Below are positions 13,701-23,592 of a DNA stretch of 64,000 nucleotides, piece by piece. The stretch lies in the NCBI GenBank assembly GCA_037975125.1, contig CM075853.1, positions 31,222,795-31,286,794 on the forward strand, read 5' to 3'. The stretch comes from Latrodectus hesperus. Taxonomy: Eukaryota > Arthropoda > Arachnida > Araneae > Theridiidae. The position numbers and the translations under genes are program-made. The number at the start of each line of letters is the position of its first letter. Positions within the stretch are counted from its first letter, which is position 1. The notes beneath the pieces are model-generated. The model ran no database searches, was not told where the DNA came from, and saw nothing but the letters and a program-made list of their open reading frames with translations.

Positions 13701-16700
13701 ATTCCTATTATTTATGTAAACCTTTACTAAAAATACAATTCGTGTTTCCTATCCACATTAATGGTCAAAATAAAACAAAAATGTTTTCATTTCTGATAAT
13801 GAATAAAAAATATGAGAGATTAAATTAAATTTTTATATGCTTATGCTCAAAATTTTTAGAAACGTAATGATTAATTTATTTAATATTTTTCTGATTTTTC
13901 TTATATTCACAAAATTTGCATGTTGTCTTGTTTTATTTCCTAATAGTCATTATCTCCTAGTTATTCAGTTTCTAAATAAGGTCATGTTTTTACGAAATTC
14001 TTGGTAAATTTTAACTATTTTTGAAAAAGAATCGTATGTATCTTTTAAAAAAATGGATTTTAACATTTTTCTCTTCTTATAAATAATTAATTTACCAATA
14101 GTTTCACGTATTACAAAAAATATTGTAATGGCATGCTTTTAAATAATCTATATTTTACCTTTCAGCATTTTGGAAAATGATCAAACAATGGATTCCAGAA
14201 AAGTATGTTGGTAAAATAATTTTTGTAGACCAGGATTCAATAAGGAAATACATAAATCAAGATCAGCTTCCAGAATCAATTGGTGGAACAGTAAGAAATA
14301 TTTTTTTCCCAGTAAAATTATCCAAAATATTAATTTATTTATTTACACATACCAAAATATTTATTTAATAAATGCTTAATCTACCTAATCTGACCATGAT
14401 TTTAATCTCTTTAAATTTTTTGCTTGTGTTTAATATTTAGAAAAATGAGTTTCGTTATTGTTTTAAAACTGTATAATTTGGCTACTTTTAGTAAAATTTT
14501 TAATAAAAAATGATTTGTAAAATAAAATTTACCTTTTAAAAATTATATTAACCCTGAAAATAGTTTTATTATTTTTTTAAAAATGTAGTTAACATAAAAT
14601 TATTATGATGCTACAAAATAAAGTTTGTAATTTCAGTTCAAACGTAGTTCAATTAAATATGTGTCCTTTATCAATTTTTTTTCTTATTTAGCAATTTTTA
14701 TCTTTTTTAATAAGTAAAATACCTATGAGAACATAATGTACTATTAAAAAACGCGAAAACCGACTCTTTACGTACTTCGAGAGATCAAGACCTAAAATTT
14801 GATATATGCTTAGTTATCAATAATAAAATTAATTGAAAATTTATTTACAAAATGTATGGAATACATAGTAATGATTTCAACGGAATGTACATAAATATGT
14901 ATGCATACATATTCGGCGAAATGCATTGAACGTTATCTTGATTATTTCTTGTACCAAATTAAATTAAGAATTTCTTTCGACATTCTAAATTGTTCAGTAA
15001 AATTATGAAACGAAGTTTCTAGAAATAACAGTACCAAGACTTCAACTAAGAATAACTAAAAAGACAATTTATGGACTAAAAATGTCTACATAAATTTTTT
15101 GTGAGAGCCATCAAAAGAAAAACGATCCAATATATTTATATATATCATTTTAATTTATTATCTTCCAATTTTGTACATGGAATAAACTGTATAAACAGAT
15201 GAGATAAAAAAAATGCTGAAATCGCTTTTTTTAAACCTCAATTATTTACAAATACAATGGATGATCGGTAACGACATAATTTGTTACAAGACTATGTTTG
15301 CTCTCCGAATAGTTCGTTAACAAATCATTGATTTATTTTTGATTTCTTTGTGAAATCGATTAATTCGTTCTGGAAACCCTAAAAATTAAATTAAAAAAGG
15401 ATGAATAATTTTTTAGTAAGTTTATTTTAAAAAATAATACATAAATGTATAGTCATCGTATTAATCAATCTTTCCATTTTTTGTTTATGGTCTTTATGGA
15501 ACATGTCGATTGCTTTTCTCTCTTGTTGAAGACTTTCCGTAAGTGAGTAGTAATATTCTTGTTGTTAAGATCCCTAACCTTATTGATATCAGCTTGGTTT
15601 GGATGCCATTCTAAGACCATTGCTCTGATATCCTCCCACTTCTTCAACGAATGAACGAGGATAGGGGGGAGTGCTCAAAATAAAATCAGATTCGGTTTTG
15701 AATGAAATCAAAACAGAAACTGATGGTCTACTTTGGCTATAAATATTTTACTGCAATTTTTTCTCCAGTATAGAACACTGAAGTCTAATAACTAAACAAC
15801 ATAATTCAAGAAAGATGAAAAACGATTTTTGGTCCGTTGGGTTTGGCAACCTTGCACATCTTGCTCCTTGGCCCGCAAGTGTTCGTTAGAATTCGTTTTA
15901 GTTCGTTATCCGAATGTATGTTCGTTGTCGAATACAAAATTCTTTCATGAAAGTGTTCGTTGTTCGATTTGTTCGTAGTCCGAACTGTTCGTAAACCGAT
16001 CACCCAATGTATGCTTCAAACTTAATATGTATTACCTTATTTTATTACGTGCAGCTTTTTAAGCAAATAACTATTTTTTAGATTTTCATTATATGAGAAA
16101 AACTGTGATCGCAAATAAATAATTTTGCTGTCTCTTAAAATATGTATAGGAAAATAAAAAGAGATTTCCCATTTATAATGTTATCCACTTCAACCAGATA
16201 ATTAGCATAAATATTTCTATATGAATCAATGTGTTTGAGCAAATAGTATTAGACATATCAACATATTAGTAATTCCTAAATTAAAACTGAAATGGTGCAA
16301 AACTTTAAGTAAAAACACATAATGATATTTGATTGTTGCACTGAAGAGAAAGCTTGTCATCACATGCAGTTTTTTACAAAGAAAAAGTAAAGATATATAT
16401 CTCAAAAATAAATAAAAACTTTCATATTTTAAAATTTTACTTTCTTAATCATTTTATTACATGATCGTTAGGTGAAGAAATTTGACTAGGAACAAATATA
16501 TGTAGATAAAAACAATGAGCTGCTCAAGAATGTTTTGTAAATTTTGTCTAAATTGCTGTCATACTGACAGATAGGTTCTTATAATATTGATTCAAACTTA
16601 AACTCTAAATTTTTGTTTTCATACAAAGGCAATAGTTTAATAAAATGTTTTCACTTTCTATAAAACATTATCAGCGTGCTTTTCATTTGTTTGATGTTTA

Positions 16701-17883
16701 TAATATTATTCAATATTTACAACTATAACTTAGTAATGTAATTAAAATTTCTAGTCCCAATTTTATTATTGATTTGAGCTGTGTTTAAACTGCTTTTGTA
16801 ATTTTTAATGTGTAAATATTATATGAAAAAAGTATTCATTAAAATTACTTTTTCTTGTGATATATTTACATCAAGTAATTTTTAAAAACATGGGACTCCT
16901 GCTTATTCTATTATTTAATTTTGAAACTTTTAATAGCTGAACGAAAAAATTTTTTTACATTAATACGTGAGAAATTTTCATTTATTGTTTCGTAGTGCAT
17001 TTTCTTTACTGAATTCCTATTTTTCCTATTATGATATTTTTAGCGGTTAATAATTTAATATTTCAGTTTCTGCATTCATATATAAATAAAATTAGATACG
17101 ACACAAAATTTATTTTCTAAGAAGAACTTGATTCTATAATAATGTAATTTTTCTTAAAATCTTCTTCTCCAAATTACTTTGTTGCATTGTTACATATAGG
17201 ATTTACAATGCGAAGATATGGAACAAATACAGTATATCGTTGTAGTTAAAAAATTTAAATAATAAGAAATAAAGAAAAATAAATTATATTTTATTGTAAT
17301 CTCTCTTTAAAATGAATTAGTTATCAATCTTCTTAATCTAAATTAGGTGATTATCGAAATGTGTTTGACCGAATTTGCTTTATGTATTTTAATCCATATA
17401 AGTTAAATGTTCTAATATTCAAAACAATTATTAATTTGGAACTAGTAGGATATATCCCCCAATTGGCGACTTTAAGACTATTTTCATCGGCAATCTGAAA
17501 GCATATTTTAGGAACGAGAAATTTCCCATATTCGCCCAACTGAAACGCTGAACAAAAAATTCAAACGCTGTTGCCATTTCGAAAACCATATATATGACGC
17601 AAAACTGACGTAAAACACGAGAAAAAAGTAAACCTGGCAACAACAAAAAGAAAATCCAAAAAGCAACAAAAACTTAAATTGGCCACACTATAATCAAAAC
17701 AAAGGACGCTAGATTTGGCGAGAAATCTCTTGGGTGGATATATCATACTTATACCATTAATTTGGGATTTTCATTAATTTAAAATTTTAATTTATTAATT
17801 GTATTCTGTATCAATTTTCTCTTTAGAGCACGAAAATGTATGAACCTAAAGAAGGAATAGAAGATGATGATGAGAGTGAATGA
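218..17883 (+). CDS. CRAL-TRIO domain protein, MOSPD2-like, 3' part (6 exons)
   Basis: Exons are 218-304, 399-553, 6100-6160, 7414-7452, 14166-14290 and 17827-17883. All have AG acceptors and GT donors and keep one open frame of 173 residues to a TGA. The peptide holds the core of a CRAL-TRIO (Sec14-like) lipid-binding domain: a strand with WGVVSILFDCTDSG, then IRFIFDVFKKYCPWGL, YFLVYNMPWYLSAFWKMIK, and the closing LPESIGGT. Order and wording most resemble the domain of motile sperm domain-containing protein 2 (family knowledge). MOSPD2 normally continues into an MSP domain and a C-terminal membrane helix. Here only 18 residues (STKMYEPKEG then an acidic tail) follow, so the product should be a soluble CRAL-TRIO-only protein that could bind a small lipid. 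The first exons lie left of the window. Splice sites come from reading, not transcripts. Confidence 0.85.
399..553 (+). CDS. CRAL-TRIO gene, exon b
   Basis: Acceptor AACACAG and donor GTGAGT bound the exon. It encodes a helix rich in Lys/Arg/Gln (KKEETRRAQQQYFMYWLEKA) and the central beta strand SILFDCTDSG. The following intron (554-6099) is 5.5 kb. Confidence 0.85.
1291..1573 (-). repeat. tRNA-derived SINE, family A, copy 1, with target duplication
   Basis: The 11-bp direct repeat AGGAGAGTACA (1291-1301 and 1563-1573) flanks a ~260-bp body. Read on the minus strand, the body starts with a tRNA-like head containing a box B (GGTTCGAATCCC) and ends in the tail at the left. The same body recurs at 9501-9775. 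It sits in the intron of the CRAL-TRIO gene. Confidence 0.85.
3327..3412. repeat. (TA)n microsatellite
   Basis: Uninterrupted TA dinucleotide run of about 86 bp inside the CRAL-TRIO intron. Confidence 0.98.
4089..4134. repeat. 20-bp inverted repeat with 6-nt loop
   Basis: Arms 4089-4108 and 4115-4134 are reverse complements with one mismatch around the core ATTCTTAAGGTGCAT. No matching gene is nearby, so it is probably a tiny palindromic repeat. Confidence 0.8.
4507..4971. mobile_element. Foldback / long-TIR MITE
   Basis: The two halves of this ~465-bp segment are diverged inverted copies of each other. Landmarks such as CACTTGGCTTAGCGATACA, AACCTATCTTTG, CCATCTTGTT and CACCTATCTT on the left reappear in the same order on the minus strand of the right half, around a short AT-rich centre (about 4730-4750). 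No coding potential is evident; the 68-codon frame inside is part of the arm. I did not find a clear target duplication. Confidence 0.75.
5749..5988. mobile_element. Short MITE-like element with 29-bp TIRs
   Basis: Ends 5749-5777 and 5960-5988 are inverted repeats matching at 26 of 29 positions (core AGGATTCCAAATT). The 240-bp element has higher GC than its surroundings and lies just upstream of CRAL-TRIO exon c. The 82-codon frame across it is not conserved-looking. Confidence 0.7.
6100..6160 (+). CDS. CRAL-TRIO gene, exon c
   Basis: Acceptor TTTATAG and donor GTAAGT bound the exon, which encodes DLDMIRFIFDVFKKYCPWGL plus 1 nt. The residue pattern matches the helix before the lipid-gate region in MOSPD2-like domains. 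It is too short to show up as a stand-alone reading frame. Confidence 0.85.
7414..7452 (+). CDS. CRAL-TRIO gene, 39-nt microexon d
   Basis: The polypyrimidine tract and acceptor TTTTTTCAG, then donor GTGAGT, bound a 39-nt exon encoding CYFLVYNMPWYLSA across the joins. The phrase (Y/V)NMPW is typical of MOSPD2-like CRAL-TRIO domains (family knowledge). Confidence 0.85.
7713..7812. repeat. (TA)n microsatellite inside a 19-bp inverted repeat
   Basis: A (TA)n run at 7735-7795 is bounded by arms 7713-7731 and 7794-7812, inverted copies with one mismatch (AATTATATATGGAAGTAAT). The whole unit could fold into a long hairpin. Confidence 0.8.
8116..8290. repeat. 37-bp tandem repeat, about 4.5 copies
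   Basis: Units start at 8137, 8174, 8211 and 8248, preceded and followed by partial units. Each contains CATTTTTCTGG, TTCATTGTCTGG and a (T)n stretch. It lies in the 6.7-kb CRAL-TRIO intron and varies by only a few substitutions per unit. Confidence 0.9.
9492..9784 (-). repeat. tRNA-derived SINE, family A, copy 2, with target duplication
   Basis: The direct repeat AAAAGCGGT (9492-9500 and 9776-9784) flanks a ~275-bp body closely similar to the copy at 1302-1562. On the minus strand the head carries a box A-like TGTCTAGTGGT and box B GGTTCGATTCC, and the tail is a short GACAACAACAA run. The 91-codon open frame across it is a by-product of the repeat, not a gene. Confidence 0.88.
11711..11890. 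repeat. Dispersed repeat X, copy 1
   Basis: GCATTTAGCCTAATTGAGGC followed by CCGGGGCAG, GGTGGCCCCTT and AAACTTTCTATTCGATT recurs in diverged form near 21883-21970, and a fragment recurs near 24803. It is GC-richer than its surroundings. The family is not identified. Confidence 0.6.
11895..12030 (+). repeat. Diverged tRNA-related SINE, family B
   Basis: The order TTTGATTCCTAC, GGATGTTTGTCG, GAAATCCACTT, TAGGT, TTGCTCTCATGA, AACCAAAC parallels the complete family B SINE at 46353-46530. No target duplication is visible, so this is an old copy. Confidence 0.5.
14166..14290 (+). CDS. CRAL-TRIO gene, exon e
   Basis: Acceptor CCTTTCAG and donor GTAAGA bound the exon. It encodes FWKMIKQWIPEKYVGKIIFV and ends LPESIGGT, the conserved C-terminal LPxxxGG signature of CRAL-TRIO folds. 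It follows a 6.7-kb intron. Confidence 0.9.
15257..16008 (-). mobile_element. Candidate DNA transposon remnant with degenerate TIRs
   Basis: The left end TGGATGATCGGTAACGA and the right end, read on the minus strand, TTGGGTGATCGGTTTACGA look like diverged TIRs about 750 bp apart. Next to the right end the hexamer GTTCGT recurs many times. The minus strand also has a 60-codon basic frame (15465-15647) with KREKQ and NKKWKD that I cannot assign. Confidence 0.4.
17440..17755. mobile_element. Possible short MITE-like element
   Basis: GGATATATCCCCCAATTGGCGA at the left is mirrored on the other strand by GATATATCCACCC and TCTCGCCAAAT at the right, about 315 bp apart. The interior is GC-richer than the flanks. 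The match is partial, so this is a weak call. The short minus-strand frames across it look like shadows. Confidence 0.35.
17827..17883 (+). CDS. CRAL-TRIO gene, terminal coding exon f
   Basis: Acceptor CTCTTTAG leads to STKMYEPKEGIEDDDESE and a TGA at 17881-17883. The acidic tail replaces the linker, MSP domain and membrane helix expected in a full MOSPD2. Either this is a short paralogue or an alternative last exon. Confidence 0.75.
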   Translation, partial: STKMYEPKEGIEDDDESE

Positions 17884-18275
17884 TGTGAAAATTTTCTGTA
17901 CATAACATGTAAAAATTTGTTATTTCTCCTTCAAGAGCAGCAAGCTTCCGAAACTTGTACTTTTCAAACTGATGAGTTTGGAAGAACTTAATGTATTATT
18001 CCATGTATTGTGTCACATAAAACTTTTATTTATTCTGTTTTCTTTGAATAATAACGGTTTTACAGACTAGTCTGTTACACTACGTAAAAACGCTTTGTTG
18101 TTATTTTTTTATTTCTCGAGTGTTGATCACGTATTGTATTAAATAACTGCAATGTCTATTGTATATTTCTTTAAATATATAAAAATGTTTGAAAAAAATG
18201 TGTTAGAGCTTCTTTAAGCTTATAACAAAAAATTTTGCATTCTAAGGATTTGTTAATTGAGCATTTTTATTCGTA

Positions 18276-18281
18276 AATAAA
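18276..18281 (+). terminator. Candidate polyadenylation signal for the CRAL-TRIO gene
   Basis: This is the first exact AATAAA I noticed downstream of the stop codon at 17883, about 390 nt away. In such AT-rich DNA the hexamer is common by chance, so this is only a candidate; another lies near 19496. Confidence 0.25.
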
Positions 18282-19956
18282 ATTTCTATAAGTAATGAAA
18301 CAATTTATAAAAATATTCCACAAATATAAATGATTTATATTTTTTACAATTCTCTGAGAAACTTTTAAATCACAAAATATTTACATGTATCTTAAAAAAA
18401 TACTATTTTATTCTACAGACTAATGTAAATCAATCTAATATTAAACAAATATCTGCTTATCAAATGTGTAACTAATTTTCCTGTTAGTAAAGATAAGGAT
18501 ACAATGATACGGGTAAACAGCTTTATTTTAATTAAGTATCCACTTAAGCCTTTTTTTAGCTACATAACATTTTTATTAAAATTTTAAACTAAAATTTTTC
18601 CTTGAGTGTTCAATTAATATTTTAACATCATATTCTGATTTCATATTTTTTCTTAAATATATGAATTTGAGCGAATGAGTCTAAATGAAGGATTTAAAAA
18701 ACTATTTAATTTTAATAACTTGTATCTTATCATTGTATTTATTTTTATATTATAATTCATATTTATATTTTTGTGAATGTAACAAAATTTTGTAATTTAC
18801 ATAATTTACGTTTATTTTTTTTAGAAAGACAATATTTCTGTAAAATATTTATTTGTTTTAATCTGTATTAATTATGTATATATCCATGATGAAAAGTGTC
18901 AAAAAACACCTCACAATTTAATGGAAAAAAGTGTTTTTCACATATAATTCTGATTAGATTTTTTATCAGCTAATTAGAACATAAAAACTATTATAAATAT
19001 TTAAGCTGAACAATACCATTTAAATAAAGTTATAAATTTTTAATTTAAAATTTAATCACATTATGCATTATAGGCATTTTATGTGCACTTATGTCTAATA
19101 CTTTAGTTCAGGTTAAATCTCTTTAAAAACTTTTAACTTATAAAAATCATTCTTAGATATCAAATTTTTTCTCATTTCGCCATTAAACGTTGCGATAAAA
19201 CTTAACATGAGAACTGTAGCTTTATTACGAAAATTTTCATATAAATCTTCATATCTTCATTGATCAGCTGCACTTTTTGTATGCATGGCATAAAACTTAA
19301 CCTGAAATTGAATTTATGAAAATAAAGTTGTTTTTATATATATAATGTATGATGGCATGTATTCAGCTGCTTTGTGTTCACGTTTCTTCTTTCGCTTCCC
19401 CCCTCCAAACGTATGAATCTGTGAATCACACACTACCTTTATAGTTGTAATTAGTGTTTCTAATCATGTATCATATTATATTTGTTATGGTTATCAATAA
19501 AACAACTCGTTAATACTTTCATCATTTATTGAATTTTTTGATACATCATAAAAAAATTGGAATAGTTCCTTTCAAAATATAATGTTATCAGTAATTAAAC
19601 TTTAAATGCACAATCATAAACACTTATAAAAGAATTTTGTAATTGCATCAGTTATTTAAATTGTTTATTTTAATAATCGAAACTTTAATTTTGCATTCAG
19701 TAGCACTTAGTTGATATGTGAATATTTATTCAATTGGAGTTACGTGCCATAAATTTTGCTTCACTTTAAAACGACGTGTAGTTATGTGAAGCATACTTTT
19801 CAATACATGAAGTTTAACTTATAATTTTTATACACTGAAAATTAAAAATAATTAAAATATATCTACAAAATTGCAATTGATTTCACTAAATATAATCGAA
19901 TAACATTTCACATTTTAAATACAACTTTTTTCCAAATTTTATTCTAATAATTATTG

Positions 19957-20012
19957 GTCTAACTAGCTCTCGTGTGCCAAAAATTACAGTTGAGAAACAG
20001 ACAAACCTAACT
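19957..20012 (+). repeat. SINE family B 3' fragment
   Basis: GGTCTAACTAGCTCTCGTG followed by CCAAAAATTACAGTTGAG and AAACAGACAAACC matches the 3' part of the SINE at 46353-46530 (GGTCTAATTAGCCCTCGTA, GACAAACAAACC). Confidence 0.6.
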
Positions 20013-21882
20013 GTCCATGATAACTATTTGTGTTAATACCGATATCAGATGCATTCATTTCTTTGGGAAAAATTTATAAATATCAAATTTACTATTTTTG
20101 ATTTATTAGTTTCCAACAAACCTCTTAAATATTTAAATAGAAACACGTCTTATTATCGAAACTTATATCACATGATTTGGTAGCATCATATAAAAATTCT
20201 ATTACAGGGAATATCACTAAAGTAACAATGGATGAAATAAATAATTAAAACATACCAACAAAATAATTCATTAAAGCAAAACATATGAAAATAATTTAAT
20301 TACTGTGTATATGTTGTTTATCAAAAGTTAATTAATAAATTGCAATATCTTAATTCAAAAGATATAAAAATGCTACAAAATGAGCCAAATAAAGAATAAT
20401 CAATAGTTCTGTAAGCATTTTTTACACATTACGATTAGAGCAGTAATGGCAGCATAAACAGTATATGATATGAACAATATAATAATACAAACTTTCATCT
20501 TCAATTTTTTTAATGGTGTTATTACAAAATGAATTTGAGGTTATTTCTAATGTATCTTTCCATATTAAAACTTATCTGTTGTCACATATCTTGCTAAATC
20601 TAGATTTTAGTAAAAATTATTTGAGTCTGATAATATTGAACAAATCTTGATTGTCAACAGCCTATCTTATTTAGTTCACATAGAGACTAGAGATAAAAAA
20701 AACATTCACCAATGGCTTACTTTTATAAAGATAACTTTATAAGATAATACTTTTATAAAGATAAAGATCAGCCAGCTGGCTATGGTTGTTTCCCTTGAAA
20801 CCTTTCGTAAAATTAGCAAAAAATAAATAAACTGCCCTGCAATTGATTATCATTACCTATTCTGTCTAAAAGAGTAGTTAATGCATCTACCATTATTTGC
20901 TAAAATAGAACATAGTAAACAGGTTCTAGTTAAATTCTAAATACCCCGTTTCTAAGGATTCATACCACAGTCTTGAAAAGACACATCTTGTCCCTCCCAG
21001 TGGATGGCAGCACTTTACTGAAGGTTTCAAAGGATAAATGTTTATGTTCTGAAATCATCAATGACTTTTATGTATCCAAATCATCAAAATAATTTGACAG
21101 TTAAAGGATTGACAAACATCAAGCGATTTACGTAACAAAAATGTTTGAGACGAAAATCACAGTAATTAAAAGATGTCTTAAATAAAAGTGTAATAATCTT
21201 CATTATTTAATAACTTTCTGGCCTTTAGTTTCACAGTTCGGTGCTTCGGCTGTTTTTGATGATTCGAAATCTAAATTAAAATGTTCCTCCGATGCACGCC
21301 AAAATGGCTGGTTGTGATAATGACTAGTTCTGCAGTTTTGGACAGTGAACTTCAAAAAGTGGAATCTGTGAAAATATGAATCTTTAGATTCGAGATAATG
21401 CATACAAATCCTTGGGTGACATTAAAAGTTTGGTTACAAAATATGTTGAGCATGTTGAATTTGTAAATTTTCGTGAAACAACTTGTAAAAAAAATCTCAC
21501 TGAATTCTGCCATGATAAACGAAACCTTGCTCTTATTCTCTGATGTCATCTGTTAGAATAAATTCGCAATGATTTAGACTGTCATGCTAGTTTTAGTGAG
21601 GAAAACTGTACATCTGATGAAGTTAAAAAGCTCTTTAAATCTTTCTTCGGAAATGTAATATTTGAGCAGCTTATAATAAAATAGTGATAAAATATGCTTC
21701 AGGAAATGGTAAAGAATTTTTTTTGCCGGATAACTAAAATATTTTGAATAACTTTTTTCTCATTGAAATAATATATAATTTGTTTTTCTTTCAATGAAAA
21801 GAACCGATGTTTACACTTATCATATAAACGTTGTATTAAAGTATCTGCCTATGTTGAAAATTGATTTTCGACTATATGCAGG

Positions 21883-21974
21883 CCCCGACATAGCCTAATT
21901 TTGGCCTGGGGCAAAAACTTCTTAGGGGGCCCTTTTCTTTCATAACAATAAACTTTCTATTTGATTTATGGGCT
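21883..21974. repeat. Dispersed repeat X, copy 2 (left part)
   Basis: CCCGACATAGCCTAATTTTG then GCCTGGGGCA, GGGGGCCC and AAACTTTCTATTTGATT parallels the copy at 11711. The gypsy remnant begins just to its right and another X-like fragment lies at 24803-24840, so the retroelement seems nested within this repeat. Confidence 0.5.
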
Positions 21975-22020
21975 TATGGTTTTTAGAGTGTGTTTATATT
22001 GTTTCGATTTAAATATTCAT
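21975..22020. repeat. ~46-bp direct repeat flanking the gypsy remnant (left copy)
   Basis: TATGGTTTTTAGAGTGTG to TTTCGATTTAAATATTCAT recurs in the same orientation at 24545-24592 with a few changes. The RNase H reading loses its family resemblance exactly where this copy begins. It may be a terminal-repeat (LTR) remnant or duplicated host repeat. Confidence 0.75.
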
Positions 22021-22315
22021 GCTTAACTGCAGAGTAATCAGCCAGTAGTTCCCTGTCATAGGTACTGTACCGTTGCTGCGTTTGATTAAGTTTTAATGAA
22101 TAGAAACCTAATGGTTGCCAAGAATCACCACTTTTCTGTTGAGTCACTGCGCCAATTCCACAATCAACAGCATCCACAAACAATACCAATGTTGCTGATG
22201 TTGATGGATGTGCCAAATGAACAGCATCTACACGGTGCATTTTGCATTTCTGGAAAGCTGTTTCAGCTTCTTGTGTCCACTCAATGGTTTTATTAGAGCT
22301 CTTTTTATTGCCCAT
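22021..22315 (-). pseudogene. gypsy-type RNase H remnant, truncated
   Basis: The minus-strand frame has WTQEAETAFQKCK, LVLFVDAVDCGIGAVTQQ, WQPLGFYSLKLNQTQQRYST and YDRELLADYSAVKH, the usual RT-RNase H succession with the first catalytic Asp visible. The match ends at KH where the flanking direct repeat takes over. Confidence 0.85.
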
Positions 22316-23041
22316 CAGGCACTTAGTTCAATTGGTATTCTGCAGCGTAACGGAAAAATCTTTTGTAAAAATTTACCCAAAAACCGTCTTAATTCTTTGA
22401 TCGTTTCAGGTTTATAAAATTCATTGATAATTTTAACTCGTTCAGCAGCTGGTTTAATACCTTTTGCAGAAACAGAGTGTCTTAAGAAATTTAGCTCAGC
22501 TTGACCTAATTGACATTTTGTAATTTTTATTACAACTCCAAAATCTGAAAGGCGTTTGAAAACTTCTTTTAGATGTTCTAAATGCTCTTTTTTAGATTTT
22601 AAAGCAATCAAATCATCATCAATGTAAACGAAACAATAGTCGAGACCTTTCAAAACAGTATTCATGAATCACTGGAAGGATTGAGTAGCGTTTCTTAATT
22701 CAAATGTCATTCGAGGAAACCAGAAAAGTCCGAATGGCGTACAAATTGCAGTCTTTTCTACGTCAGCTTGATGGACTGGAATTTGATGGTAAGCGCGTTC
22801 TAAGTCCAAGGTTGAAAATATTGTACATTCTTCCAATTGATGTGTAAGATCTTGTTAGTGAGGTATCTGCCGGTGTTACTGCATTGAGTTTACGATAATC
22901 ACCACATGGTCTCCAATCTCCATTCTTCTTCTTTACAAGATGTAAAGGGCTGGACCAACTGCTACTCGAAGGTCGGCAAATGCCTTGCTCGAGCATATGC
23001 TTAAATTCAATATTTGCTATCTTAAATTTGTCAGGGGCCAA
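22315..23041 (-). pseudogene. gypsy-type reverse transcriptase remnant
   Basis: The minus strand carries ICRPSSSSWSSPLHLVKKKN then GDWRPCGDYRKLNAVT (fingers). After a broken stretch comes the palm motif YIDD at 22615-22626, and then LSDFGVVIKITKCQLGQAEL and FLRHSVSAKGI. Two frames and intervening stops separate the halves, so no active enzyme is encoded. Confidence 0.85.
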
Positions 23042-23185
23042 CCTGCGGACTTTTGAAGCGATCGGAAGGCCTTTTGTAATTATATGATGAGTGACATTAT
23101 GCTTGACTTGTTCTGTTCCACTTCCTACTTTTCTTGTTGTAAGGCATTTGAATTCCTCTAGTAGGGACCGGATATCAGGCTCAAG

Positions 23186-23512
23186 TTAACTACAGTCTAA
23201 AGGTGTTAAACCTTTTATCACTCGAGTTGGGACTGCCAGTGATGTTAACGAATCTATCAAACGCTTACGTTTAATGTCAACAAATAAACCAAAATTTTTA
23301 AGAAAGTAAGCTCCAATAATTGGTTTCGAAACGTCTGTGATGATAAAATTCCATTCGAATTTTCTTCTTAATCCTAGATTCAGTTTGAGAAGCTTAGTTC
23401 CATAAGTTTTTATGGGAGTTGAATTTACAGCATAAAGTGAAAATTCTGTTGATAAAAGTTTATTTGGTTTCGGAGGAGGTATAAAAGAAATGTCTTTATC
23501 AGTATCAATCAA
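23186..23512 (-). pseudogene. gypsy-type aspartic protease remnant
   Basis: The minus strand shows IDTDKDISFIPP followed by FIITDVSKPIIGAYFLKNF and GLFVDIKRKRL. This is the usual retropepsin-to-RT linker order, where the family has an Asp-Thr-Gly active site. Here the third residue is Asp, so the active site looks damaged. Confidence 0.75.
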
Positions 23513-23592
23513 ATAATGACGCGATTCCTGGTTTTATCAAAAAGGAAGAGGCGACAGTTAATTATCGTTGGCCTCTGCAATCGACTGGCCTG

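Larger units (their letters stand above)
7453..14165 (+). other. Intron of the CRAL-TRIO gene (6.7 kb)
   Basis: Apart from the 37-bp tandem repeat, SINE copy 2, a dispersed repeat near 11.7 kb and a diverged SINE after it, this is AT-rich DNA. Two less AT-rich stretches (8993-9180 and 10700-11000) look like old repeat fragments that I could not name. No coding exon was recognised between 12.1 and 14.16 kb. Confidence 0.75.
14291..17826 (+). other. Last intron of the CRAL-TRIO gene (3.5 kb)
   Basis: AT-rich with two candidate TIR elements (15257-16008 and about 17440-17755). No other exon was found between exons e and f. Confidence 0.7.
17884..21870. other. AT-rich intergenic stretch
   Basis: I see the likely 3' untranslated part of the CRAL-TRIO gene at the start, one SINE 3' fragment at 19957-20012, and otherwise no gene. 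Short minus-strand frames at 21203-21549 lie in a slightly less AT-rich patch, but I could not relate them to a family. Confidence 0.6.

Noticed and set aside
21203..21549. Minus-strand frames of 65-66 codons (HNQPFWRASEEHFNLD)
   Set aside because: The reading looks slightly protein-like, but I could not link it to any family, and splice sites or a longer frame are missing.
22096..22417. + strand frames of 66-69 codons
   Set aside because: They are antisense shadows of the gypsy RT/RNase H remnant.
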